Shown here: positions 7,606 to 16,097 of the stretch, piece by piece
Layout of the letters: every line of letters starts with the position of its first letter
How positions within the stretch are numbered: the first letter of the stretch is position 1
DNA from: Roseivirga sp.
Lineage (GTDB): Bacteria; Bacteroidota; Bacteroidia; Cytophagales; Cyclobacteriaceae
Direction: 5' to 3'
Assembly (NCBI GenBank): GCA_021404565.1
Contig: JAAWWF010000026.1
Coordinates: forward strand, 481,104 to 545,103
DNA length: 64,000 bases
Translations under genes and position numbers: made by a program
Notes under the pieces: generated by a model
Told to the model about the DNA's origin: nothing
The model's input: the letters and a program-made list of their open reading frames with translations, nothing else
The model's database searches: none

Positions 7606-10214
7606 AGGATCAGTCTGAGCCCCGACCTCCTAAATGGGCATTCCGCTTTTTGGAGTGGTTTTGCCCGCGGCACTTGCAAGAAGGAATTCTTGGTGACTTG
7701 CTGGAACAATACGAGCTGAACCGGGCAGCGAAAAACCGGCTTGTCTCCAACTGGCTTTTTGTTTACAACAGCCTCAGATTTTTTCGCTACGGAATACTTA
7801 AAAGAAAAACCATCGGATACCGATCAAACTTTTTAGCCATGTTTAAAAACTACTTTCTCACCTCGTTACGCACATTGCTCAAAAACAAGTTTTACTTCTT
7901 TCTCAATGTGCTGGGGCTTTCCATAGGAATAGCCGCCTGCCTGCTCTGCTATCTGCATATCAGCTATGAGCTCAGCTACGATCAGTACAATACCAATGCC
8001 GATAATACCTACAGACTGATTACCGGAGACCTGAAAAGTGGAAACGGCTGGGTGAGGGTCTCTGCTCCTATGCCCCCGGCTCTCAAGCGCAATATTCCTG
8101 AGATTGAGCGTTTTGCCCGTTTCACCAATATTACCCGAGACCCCCAGGTGACCGTGGAGTATAACAGAACCATTTTTAGCGAGAGCAAATTCTTTCTCAC
8201 CGATCCGGACTTCCTGGAAATTTATGACGTGCCCCTTCTCAGAGGACAGAAGTCGCAGGTACTGGCTGATCAGAATTCGGTGATACTCTCTGCCTCGGCT
8301 GTTAAAAAGTACTTTGGTGATGAAGACCCCATAGGCAAAACGGTACGGGTAGATGATCAATTCAATTTTCAGGTAAGCGGTGTCTTTGAAGACATTCCCT
8401 TTAATGCCCATTTCGATTTTGACTTCCTGATCTCATTTGAAAACCTGGAGCGGGTGCTTCCCGGCACCAGCCTGACCGGTAATTGGGGGCAGTTTAATTA
8501 CTTTGCCTACTTGCAGCTGGCAGCGGGGTCCGATCTGGCAGTCGTACAAACCAAGATTCAGTCTACTGAGATCAACCTGGGTGACAACCGCAATTTTGAT
8601 CTGTCTAGAATAGGCATTCAGCCTCTCTCCGAGATTCACTTTATTGACAACCGGGGTAACCTGAAGCAGGCGTATAATTTCAAATACATCTATATCTATG
8701 GAGCGATCGCTGTTGCCATCCTCTTTATCAGCTTTATCAACTTTGTGAATCTGAGCATAGCGGGTTCTACCAAGCGAATCAAAGAAGTGGGAGTGCGTAA
8801 AGTGGTTGGTGCAGGCCGTGGACAGCTCATTTTACAATTCATTGCCGAGGCTTTTCTGATTGCCTTTTTTGCGGTGGTGGTATCATTGATACTTTCAAAT
8901 TACCTGCTGATTCCTGCGGTAAATGAGCTGATGAACAGCCGTATTGTGATGGACTTTAGCGATCCCTTGATGCTGGCCGTATTGGCTGCCATGCTGTTGC
9001 TCATTTCGTTGAGCTCCGGCTCCTATATCGCTTACTTTATTATTTCCTCCAAGCCCATCAGTGCTCTGAAGGGAACGCATACAGCCGGTGGCAAGGGTAC
9101 AATCTTCAAGAACATCCTGTTGGGCCTGCAGTTCTGTATCTCCACCGTTCTGATACTTTCCAGTCTGTTTATCTATCAGCAACTACAGTTTTTGGGTGAT
9201 AAGGATTTGGGAATGTCCAAAGATCAGATTGTGAATGTGGCCCTGAGCAATAACACAGCACAGGAGAGTGGTGAGGTACTGGCCAGCCGCTTTGGTCAGA
9301 TCTCAGGAGTACGTGATGTGGCCGGCTCCAATTTTATACCCGGAGGAGCTAACTGGAACCAGACCGTTTGGTGGGAAGGTCAGGAGGAACCTATCAGTAT
9401 GTTCCTTATTGGGGTAGATGAGAATTTTGTGAAGACGGTAGACATGGAACTGCTGGAAGGGGACATGAACCAGATTATTAGCGGGCAGGGTACTCAGTAC
9501 ATTCTCAATGAAGCTGCCGTAAAACGCATTGGCTGGGAGAGCGCCCTTGGGAAACCCTTTAGTGCACAGGGGCAGCGCAATGCAAAGCCCGTAGCGGGAG
9601 TAGTGAAAGACTATAATTTCCGGTCGTTGCACCATGGCATAGATCCTTGTGTAATGGTAATCAGCAGCAGCCGTACCCATAGCCAGCTGGCGGTAAAGGT
9701 GGATGGTCAGGATGTACGCCAGGTCCTTACTCAGTTGGAAGCGGCTTATAACGAGGTACTGCCTGAAATGCAGTTTGAGTACAGCTTTATGGATGAGGGT
9801 TTTGCCGTGCTCTATGAGGCCGAAACCCGTACCAGCAAGATCGTAGGTGCTTTGACCGGTGTCGCTATTGTGCTGGCTGTGTTGGGCTTATATGCCTTGC
9901 TTACTTTTGCTGTACAGGAGCGCACTCGGGAGCTGGCGATCAGAAAGGTATTGGGTATCAAGCTACAGCAAACGCTCTTCCTCTTGTCGGGTAACTATGT
10001 AAAACTGTTGATCATCGCCAATGTGGTGGCCATTCCGGTTACCTGGTATATGCTCGATGGCTGGTTGAATAATTTCAACTATCGTGTCAGCCTGGGGGCG
10101 GTGACTTTTATCGCTACCATAGGGCTTACATTTTTGCTGATCTATCTGATTGCAGGTCTGAAAACGATGCAGTCTAACCGTATCAACCCAACTCAGGCAT
10201 TAAGGCATGAGTAA
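7602..10214 (+). CDS. ABC transporter permease with N-terminal prefix domain
   Basis: An 870-residue FtsX/MacB-type permease starting with GTG at 7602. Residues 1-75 form a soluble prefix (PPKWAFRFLEWFCPRHLQEGI, then LGDLLEQYE) of the kind annotated as permease prefix domain 2. This prefix is found when a PadR regulator is encoded next door. Then come TM1 (about 95-115), a periplasmic region to about 365, a TM block (about 367-495), a second periplasmic region and the last TM block (about 745-865). FtsX motifs are TKRIKEVGVRKVVGAGRGQL and RTRELAIRKVLGIKLQQTL. It is the same type as the permease at 10529-13138. The ATPase partner is not local. Confidence 0.9.
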   Translation: MKDQSEPRPPKWAFRFLEWFCPRHLQEGILGDLLEQYELNRAAKNRLVSNWLFVYNSLRFFRYGILKRKTIGYRSNFLAMFKNYFLTSLRTLLKNKFYFFLNVLGLSIGIAACLLCYLHISYELSYDQYNTNADNTYRLITGDLKSGNGWVRVSAPMPPALKRNIPEIERFARFTNITRDPQVTVEYNRTIFSESKFFLTDPDFLEIYDVPLLRGQKSQVLADQNSVILSASAVKKYFGDEDPIGKTVRVDDQFNFQVSGVFEDIPFNAHFDFDFLISFENLERVLPGTSLTGNWGQFNYFAYLQLAAGSDLAVVQTKIQSTEINLGDNRNFDLSRIGIQPLSEIHFIDNRGNLKQAYNFKYIYIYGAIAVAILFISFINFVNLSIAGSTKRIKEVGVRKVVGAGRGQLILQFIAEAFLIAFFAVVVSLILSNYLLIPAVNELMNSRIVMDFSDPLMLAVLAAMLLLISLSSGSYIAYFIISSKPISALKGTHTAGGKGTIFKNILLGLQFCISTVLILSSLFIYQQLQFLGDKDLGMSKDQIVNVALSNNTAQESGEVLASRFGQISGVRDVAGSNFIPGGANWNQTVWWEGQEEPISMFLIGVDENFVKTVDMELLEGDMNQIISGQGTQYILNEAAVKRIGWESALGKPFSAQGQRNAKPVAGVVKDYNFRSLHHGIDPCVMVISSSRTHSQLAVKVDGQDVRQVLTQLEAAYNEVLPEMQFEYSFMDEGFAVLYEAETRTSKIVGALTGVAIVLAVLGLYALLTFAVQERTRELAIRKVLGIKLQQTLFLLSGNYVKLLIIANVVAIPVTWYMLDGWLNNFNYRVSLGAVTFIATIGLTFLLIYLIAGLKTMQSNRINPTQALRHE

Positions 10215-10230
10215 GGTGGGAGCGGGCTGT

Positions 10231-10536
10231 TCAGATGCCTGACCAGAGCATATTTCTGTTGTCCTGTATGGCTCGGGCGGCCTCAATACCATTGGCTGTA
10301 GCTGAATAGAGCCTTTTTCGTTTTCCGCCTCGTTCGCTGGTCGCTTCTCCCAGGCTACTGTCGAGAAAACCCTTTTTTTCCAGGCGTTTTAGTACAGAGA
10401 CAATGGCAGGAAGAGAAATGTTTCGGTTGAGAAGCTCAACATACTTGCGTAAGACTTCTGCACCGTTGATCGCTCCTTCGCGCATCACGATCAGTAACAC
10501 GGTTTCTTCTAATACACCTAAAGATTCGTTACTCAT
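10231..10536 (-). CDS. PadR-family transcriptional regulator
   Basis: A 101-residue short PadR protein, beginning MSNESLGVLEETVLLIVMREG, with NGAEVLRKYV, LPAIVSVLKRLEKKGFL and GGKRKRLYSATANGIEA. It is transcribed after the permease at 10529-13138 and overlaps its end by eight bases. The order is therefore permease then padR, the reverse of the pair at 7276-10214. The two regulators are recognisably related but clearly diverged, so each probably controls its own permease. It converges on the previous permease with a 16-base gap. Confidence 0.9.
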   Translation of the reverse strand: MSNESLGVLEETVLLIVMREGAINGAEVLRKYVELLNRNISLPAIVSVLKRLEKKGFLDSSLGEATSERGGKRKRLYSATANGIEAARAIQDNRNMLWSGI

Positions 10537-13138
10537 CTTTTAAAGTATTTATAGGGTTCAACAGGGCAACCTTCAGAATATTGTTGCTCACTACAATCAC
10601 GACAATCGTCAGGACCATCAAAAAACCTATCAGAAAATTCGCAGGCGTAATGTCTATTCTGTAGGCATAGCCATCGAGCCAATTGGTTATCACGAAATAA
10701 ACAGGAGCAAGACAAAGAACAAAAGAAATAGCCGCAACTATCAAATACTGCTTTGCCTGGTAGAGATACAAGGTTGAAACTTCGGCACCCAGCACCTTTC
10801 GAATGGAGAGGTCTTTGGTGGCTTTCTGAGAGATAAACGATGATATTCCGAAAATCCCCATGCTTGCCAGGATCAGAATTACGAGCGCAAGAATGTAAAT
10901 GGCATTTCTCTGTGCCAGATCTGACTGGTATTGACCCTTGTAGTGTTCGTTCATAAAGGTGAAGTTGAATGCTTCTACCGGGGAAAATTCATCCCAGAGC
11001 GACCGTATTTGCTCATGTGCCCGTTGGTTGTTGATGTCATTGAAGTTTACCGTGACCACCGGACCGTTGGGAGCCAGGATATAGTAATGAGGCATCAGCG
11101 CACTATGTAATGTGCGATAGTTGAAATCTTTGACGATGCCAATGACCCTTTTCTCCTCTACCACATCACCCCCTCTGAAGAATATCTTAACCTTTTGCCC
11201 CAGGGGAGTTTGCAGACCAAGCTCTCTCGAAGCGGACTCACTGATGATAATGGCACTGGTATCTGAGACCATTTCCCGGGAGAATTCCCGACCCTCAAGC
11301 ATTTCTATTTCCAGTGTTTTGAAATAATCATAGCCTATCCAGGCCCGGCTGGTCATTATGCCTTCGTCCTGTCCAAGGGGTACCAGCTCATAATTGTTGC
11401 CAGCCGGCCATCTCAGCGGGAGTTGTGCTGAATTGGTTACACCGTTTACTCCGGGTATATTCAACAAAGCTTCTTTAAAACCCACATAAGCCGGGCGGTT
11501 TTCTCCCCGGTCGTAGCGTTCCATGTACCCAATGTTCTCTACCTCAAAACCCGGGTCCTTTCCCAATATGTAGTTCAGCTGCTCATGAAAGAAGACCATG
11601 GTAATGATCAGCCCCAGTGAAATGACTACCTGTACAGACATGAGGCTTTTCAGCAGTGCGGAATTCCCGAATCTTGTGGAGATTTTGCCTTGTAGTGCTG
11701 AGATAGGCCTGAAATTGAGAACGTATAAAATGGGAGACAGCGAGGCTGTCAATCCAATGGCAAACACCAGCCCCAAGGTCAGCAAGATAGCCTCTCCATT
11801 CAGAATCATGGAGGAATAAATCTCAATGGGCAGATCAATTGGCAAATTACCATCCAGCCTGAAAAGGGTGGCATAGGCCAGCACCGTGGCTGTGAAAATA
11901 CTCAGGAAGTTCTCAATAATAATCAGGTAGATAAGCCCTGTTTTGGACGAGCCGAGGATATTTCTCAAGCCCAGTTCCTTTATACGATGAGAAACCTGGG
12001 CAATGTTGATAAATGAATAGTTGACAGCCACAAGAACGATAATGATAATGCCCAGGATCATGATCATGTTGACGAAGCTTCCATTTCCGTTTTCTGCCAA
12101 CTCCCAATCTGTAGACTCATCAAGGTGAATGTCGGATACGGGTTGGAGCAAGAAGGAGGCATCTGGCTCGTCTTCGTGTTTTTTTGCAGCATGCAGGCTT
12201 TCCAGTTGTTCAATCACTTCCTCTTCCCGGCCAGCGGCAATCTTTACATAGTGGAATATGAATTCAGCATAATGCCAGTCTGTTGCCAGTCTTGGCTTAT
12301 CCCAGAAAGGATTGGCAAAGAAGGTTTTATCATCCAGCAGGAAATCAAATTGGAAATGTGTGTTTTCAGGTAATCGGATTACGCCCGTGATCTCATAAGG
12401 GCGTTCATTGAGCAAGACGATCTTTCCTATAGCTTCCCCTGATCCGAATAATCGTTCTTTTATTTCATAAGTAATGACGGTACGCTGTGGTCCGTCAAAA
12501 GCACTGCTGGCTTGCCCCTCAATAAAATCAAAATCGAATATTTCGAAGAAGTCAGATTTTACTACCATGTGTTTTAATGCATGCCAGGGCGTACCTTCGG
12601 GGTACTGAAAATTTATGCGATCATAGCGTGTATTGATCAGGCCGGTAATACCCTCTATTCCGGCAATTTGCTCCCCGGCATATTGGTGAAGCAGATACGA
12701 AGTGCTATTCGTACGTTTTTCTTCCTGGTCGTGATTGATCTTTTCAATCCGGTAGAGCCTGTCAGCATCCGTAAAAGAATTGTCGTAAGAGTTTTCGAAC
12801 TGGTGAAAGGAATAAATCGCCAGAAAGCATAAGAGACCTATATAGAGTCCCGCGAGGTTAAACAGAAAAATGCGCTTGTTTCCCCTGGCATTTCGCAAGT
12901 ACATTTTGATGCTCGATTGGGCCAACTGCATCATAGAAGGACCGAAATTGCGGGTAAATAAGAACCTGGCAGTAAGTAGAACATCCCGCAGAAAATGTAG
13001 TCGTGCTGCGATTTTTTTTCCATTTTCGCACCTCCAGTGATAGTTCGAAAGGATGTCTCCTTCCAGCTCCTGCTGAATATCACTATCACAAAACAGGCGG
13101 AGGTAGGCACTGGCCCAGCGGGGAAAACTATTCATCAT
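10529..13138 (-). CDS. ABC transporter permease with N-terminal prefix domain
   Basis: An 869-residue FtsX/MacB-type permease. The prefix (1-75) reads FPRWASAYLRLFCDSDIQQE and then LEGDILSNYHW, matching the prefix of the 7602-10214 permease in position and pattern. TM1 lies near 100-122, with TM blocks near 355-480 and 750-865. FtsX motifs are SHRIKELGLRNILGSSKTGL and ATKDLSIRKVLGAEVSTL. It differs strongly in sequence from the other two permeases nearby, so this is an old paralogous group and not a recent duplication. The padR gene at 10231-10536 overlaps its 3-prime end. Confidence 0.9.
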   Translation of the reverse strand: MMNSFPRWASAYLRLFCDSDIQQELEGDILSNYHWRCENGKKIAARLHFLRDVLLTARFLFTRNFGPSMMQLAQSSIKMYLRNARGNKRIFLFNLAGLYIGLLCFLAIYSFHQFENSYDNSFTDADRLYRIEKINHDQEEKRTNSTSYLLHQYAGEQIAGIEGITGLINTRYDRINFQYPEGTPWHALKHMVVKSDFFEIFDFDFIEGQASSAFDGPQRTVITYEIKERLFGSGEAIGKIVLLNERPYEITGVIRLPENTHFQFDFLLDDKTFFANPFWDKPRLATDWHYAEFIFHYVKIAAGREEEVIEQLESLHAAKKHEDEPDASFLLQPVSDIHLDESTDWELAENGNGSFVNMIMILGIIIIVLVAVNYSFINIAQVSHRIKELGLRNILGSSKTGLIYLIIIENFLSIFTATVLAYATLFRLDGNLPIDLPIEIYSSMILNGEAILLTLGLVFAIGLTASLSPILYVLNFRPISALQGKISTRFGNSALLKSLMSVQVVISLGLIITMVFFHEQLNYILGKDPGFEVENIGYMERYDRGENRPAYVGFKEALLNIPGVNGVTNSAQLPLRWPAGNNYELVPLGQDEGIMTSRAWIGYDYFKTLEIEMLEGREFSREMVSDTSAIIISESASRELGLQTPLGQKVKIFFRGGDVVEEKRVIGIVKDFNYRTLHSALMPHYYILAPNGPVVTVNFNDINNQRAHEQIRSLWDEFSPVEAFNFTFMNEHYKGQYQSDLAQRNAIYILALVILILASMGIFGISSFISQKATKDLSIRKVLGAEVSTLYLYQAKQYLIVAAISFVLCLAPVYFVITNWLDGYAYRIDITPANFLIGFLMVLTIVVIVVSNNILKVALLNPINTLKDE

Positions 13139-13146
13139 AAATCAAC

Positions 13147-13198
13147 TATACAGATGTTAACTTAATACTTGTATACCAGTTGAAAGGTTGCAAAGATT
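13147..13198 (-). promoter_or_regulatory. putative promoter and dyad upstream of the second permease
   Basis: On the minus strand a near-consensus -7 box AATCTTTG lies at 13191-13198. It is followed by the inverted repeat TATACA / TGTATA (13147-13152 and 13170-13175) between this box and the ATG at 13138. A dyad in this place is compatible with repression by the co-transcribed PadR protein; this is inference. Confidence 0.35.
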
Positions 13199-13266
13199 CA
13201 GATTTTATTCCAAACTATTCTCTTTGCGGCACCAGAAACATTGGCTTACATTGTACATGCAATTGT

Positions 13267-13288
13267 ATCCCGGCTCTTTGACCGGGAT
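13267..13288 (+). promoter_or_regulatory. short dyad before the AI-2E transporter gene
   Basis: ATCCCGG (13267-13273) and CCGGGAT (13282-13288) form a perfect 7-base inverted repeat with an 8-base loop, 17 bases before the ATG at 13306. It could be an operator or a leader hairpin. No T-run follows. Confidence 0.3.
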
Positions 13289-13305
13289 TAACAACCTTAG
13301 CTGTT

Positions 13306-14343
13306 ATGAAGAAATTAGCGTTTGCCTCACTGGGTCTGGCCGGTGTATTAGCCCTGCTTATTTATGCAGAAGGAATTCTGATTCCCCTGGTTTTTGGGGT
13401 TATTCTCTGGTTTTTGGGCAAGTCCTTTAAAAAGCTGGTAGAGAAGATTCCCTTTATCAAGAAACGCTTGCCCGGCACGCTGGTCAATATCATTGTCTTT
13501 GTGCTTTTGGTGGTGCTGATCGGGGTTTTATCAAAGCTCATCACCAGCAATGTCGATTCGCTGTTACTCTCTTACGATAGCTATAAACTGAATATTGACA
13601 AGATACTGGAGATGTTCAACGAACGCTTTCATGTAGATGTGGTGGAGAGCGTAACCAAGGCCTTTGAAGGTTTTGAGTATGGTGAAATCCTAACCAATAT
13701 TGCCAATTCTATCAGCAGTATTTTCGGAGATACCATCATCATACTGGTCTATGCTGCCTTTATGTTTTCTGAAGAAACGAGCTTTAAGCTTAAGCTGGAG
13801 AAGATGTTCAGAGACAAGAAAGAGTATGCCCGCGTGAACGGTATTCTGAGCAAGATTGGCACTTCGTTCAGCGATTATATCAGGCTCAAAACCTATGTGA
13901 GTTTAATGACAGGCGGGGTAGGATACGTTTTTCTGCTCATTATGGGGGTAGACTCTCCCTTCTTCTGGGCACTGCTAATGTTTCTCCTGAATTATATCCC
14001 TACCATAGGTTCTTTAATTGCCACACTCTTCCCGGCTATTTTCAGCTTAATGCAATTTGGTGACTATACTCCCTTCCTTATTATCCTGGTTGGTCTGGGC
14101 ATTATTGAGTGGATCATTGGTAATGTGATTGAGCCGAAATTGATGGGCAATTCGCTCAACCTGAGTCCCCTGGTCACCATCCTGGCCCTGATTGTCTGGG
14201 GGCAGATCTGGGGCATTACCGGTATGCTGCTGAGTACGCCTATTACTGTTGTAATGGTGATTGTATTTTCACAATTTGAAAATACACGCAGTGTGGCCAT
14301 TATGCTTTCACAAAATGGGGATATAGATTCGGGGGAGGGGTAG
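13306..14343 (+). CDS. AI-2E family transporter
   Basis: Polytopic membrane protein of 345 residues of the TqsA/PerM-like AI-2E exporter superfamily. Hydrophobic segments lie at about 5-38, 58-82, 142-165, 205-230, 230-262 and 265-330. A hydrophilic helical stretch sits between the second and third. The family hallmark near the C-terminus, FLLNYIPTIGSLIATLFP followed by IEWIIGNVIEPKLMGNSLNLSP, is complete. Members export autoinducer-2 or act as Na+/H+ antiporters; the substrate cannot be told from sequence. It appears to be a single-gene unit. Confidence 0.9.
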   Translation: MKKLAFASLGLAGVLALLIYAEGILIPLVFGVILWFLGKSFKKLVEKIPFIKKRLPGTLVNIIVFVLLVVLIGVLSKLITSNVDSLLLSYDSYKLNIDKILEMFNERFHVDVVESVTKAFEGFEYGEILTNIANSISSIFGDTIIILVYAAFMFSEETSFKLKLEKMFRDKKEYARVNGILSKIGTSFSDYIRLKTYVSLMTGGVGYVFLLIMGVDSPFFWALLMFLLNYIPTIGSLIATLFPAIFSLMQFGDYTPFLIILVGLGIIEWIIGNVIEPKLMGNSLNLSPLVTILALIVWGQIWGITGMLLSTPITVVMVIVFSQFENTRSVAIMLSQNGDIDSGEG

Positions 14344-14392
14344 CTATACTTGGAGCTTTTTACAATTATGACTTTTCCAAAACGATGGAACG

Positions 14393-14716
14393 CTATACCC
14401 AAACGACCTCTCCTTTTCTAATGAAAAAATGACTTCTGCAGCCATCTTTCTTGTTAATAGATGGGCTAATTGTTGCAATCTTATTGTCTACTATTTGCCA
14501 ACAAGGATAGGTGTCGTTGATAAGATTCAATTCGATTTTATCATTACAGCCGCACGGGCATAGAAAGGCTGCCGTCCAATCACCCTCAACATAAATTTGG
14601 CGTTCTTTTAACCTTTTGGGTAATTCGTCAACCTCCTGAAATCTATAGGAGGTTAACGGATTGAATCGAAAAACTGTGAAAATCGATTTTAGCCAGTTTT
14701 TAACCCAGGTCATCAT
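14393..14716 (-). CDS. DUF6527-type protein of a ubiquitin-like operon
   Basis: A 107-residue protein with a positively charged amphipathic N-terminus and a compact cysteine-rich core. The core has C53-P-C55-G-C57, then P71-C72-W, the invariant-looking S84-P-S86-I and C93-R-S-H96-FFIRKGEVVW. This is the pattern of the DUF6527 family, found mainly in bacterial operons with E1-, E2-, JAB- and ubiquitin-like proteins. The spacing of the cysteines and the histidine suggests a metal site. It is the last gene of the operon and overlaps the end of the E1/JAMM gene by 17 bases. I recall that such proteins have been proposed as an additional isopeptidase in these systems, but the sequence alone does not establish catalysis. 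Confidence 0.75.
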   Translation of the reverse strand: MMTWVKNWLKSIFTVFRFNPLTSYRFQEVDELPKRLKERQIYVEGDWTAAFLCPCGCNDKIELNLINDTYPCWQIVDNKIATISPSINKKDGCRSHFFIRKGEVVWV

Positions 14717-16097
14717 TGAATCGGTTTAATTCGGCCATTCCCAAAAGCGGTTTTGTATCACCTTTGCCAATGAATCTATTCAGATATTTATCTTGAGATT
14801 TATCATGGGTATGAAAGATGTCCCACTCAGTTAACGAGATCATCGTTGTATCAAAATCTTCGTTACCTGAGTATCGAAAATTGTGAATCCGTGCCAACAT
14901 TTCGTTTACCCCAAGTGCGGCTACTAGCGTATTGACACTGATAACTGCCGGACTTGGATTATCAACATCAATCATATATCCTTCCTTACGTCTGGCCCTG
15001 TAAGTCTCAGGATCGACTCTATTAAGAGCATCGGCCTCCAGCATTTCCATTGAATAAGCTTTCCTGCTCATCATGGACGGTCCTCCTGGGCAAACGTAGT
15101 TTAATGCTCCACTTATTTCTTCAATTCCGCCTTCACCATCGCTTTTGAGTTTCACTCCGATATCGATATAAGGAACTAAATAATATGTCGAAATATGATT
15201 AAGCAGTTGTTTGGCATCTACTTTATCTACACAGCCAAAGATAAAATCAGAACTCATTACCTCTCGAATAGCTGGAAGGGAATAAAAGAGGTTTTCATCA
15301 AAAACAGTAACCTCCACATCAAGTTCAATTTCGTCCAGATGCTCTTTCATCATCGATACTTTTTTAGTGTCGATTTGAGTATGAGCCCTTTTGGAACCAT
15401 AAATCCTATTAAGATTTTTGGTTTCCATACTGTCGTGATCCGTGATGTTTATGTTCCCCACATTGAGCCTGTAAAGTTGCTCCAAAAGTGGACTTCCAGT
15501 ACCCGAACAGCCCACTACGGCCACCTTTAGGTTTGATAGCGTGGAGACTGTTCCATGGCCGAAAGCTTGAATATCTCTCAAAGAGACCTCCTCATCTATG
15601 CTTTGCGGCTTGCGATCAAAGAACTTCAGGTCTCTGCCGATAACACTCACCCTTTTGATCTCCGCAAAACCCAGGTCATAGGAGATTGTTCTCCCAAACA
15701 TTTCTCCATTCGGAAGCATAACAACACTGGCGTGAGGATTTTTATCATCGGACCATCCATATACCGCGTCAAAGAAAGCTTTGTCCGAACGATCATCGAT
15801 CTTGGAAAACTGCTTATAATAACCTGGGTGGGAATGAAACTTTACGATTCCATAACCCTGCTGAGCTGATTTTTCCAAAAAATCATCTGTGAATCCTGTA
15901 GGCCACTTCACGTAGTCTGTCTTTCGCTCGCAAAGAGCATGAGGTATTAAGAGAACCTCATTGATCAATAGATAATCATGACCCTTGTGGCAAAACCTTC
16001 CGCAAGAAGCCAAAGCAACGGCCTCCAAAGAGTCACCAGGAAACAGGTGACTCTTTAGAGACTCAAATTGCTCTTGGGTAATTCTAAGACTAGCCAT
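14700..16097 (-). CDS. JAMM peptidase fused to ThiF/E1-like enzyme
   Basis: A 465-residue two-domain protein. Residues 1-150 form a JAB/JAMM metallo-isopeptidase: E25, then H88-S-H90-P with S98 and D101, a complete HxH-x7-S-x2-D site. Residues 180-430 form a ThiF/E1-like adenylating domain. It has the nucleotide loop VVGCSGTGS (194-202), acidic ITDHD (218-222), NLNR (228-231), K245/K246 and a candidate catalytic cysteine C336 in CPGGPS. The enzyme should activate a ubiquitin-like protein and also remove or process it. Its ATG abuts the stop codon of the Ubl/E2 gene (TGA-ATG), so it is co-translated with it. Fusion of E1 and JAB halves is known in this operon class. Confidence 0.88.
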   Translation of the reverse strand: MASLRITQEQFESLKSHLFPGDSLEAVALASCGRFCHKGHDYLLINEVLLIPHALCERKTDYVKWPTGFTDDFLEKSAQQGYGIVKFHSHPGYYKQFSKIDDRSDKAFFDAVYGWSDDKNPHASVVMLPNGEMFGRTISYDLGFAEIKRVSVIGRDLKFFDRKPQSIDEEVSLRDIQAFGHGTVSTLSNLKVAVVGCSGTGSPLLEQLYRLNVGNINITDHDSMETKNLNRIYGSKRAHTQIDTKKVSMMKEHLDEIELDVEVTVFDENLFYSLPAIREVMSSDFIFGCVDKVDAKQLLNHISTYYLVPYIDIGVKLKSDGEGGIEEISGALNYVCPGGPSMMSRKAYSMEMLEADALNRVDPETYRARRKEGYMIDVDNPSPAVISVNTLVAALGVNEMLARIHNFRYSGNEDFDTTMISLTEWDIFHTHDKSQDKYLNRFIGKGDTKPLLGMAELNRFNDDLG

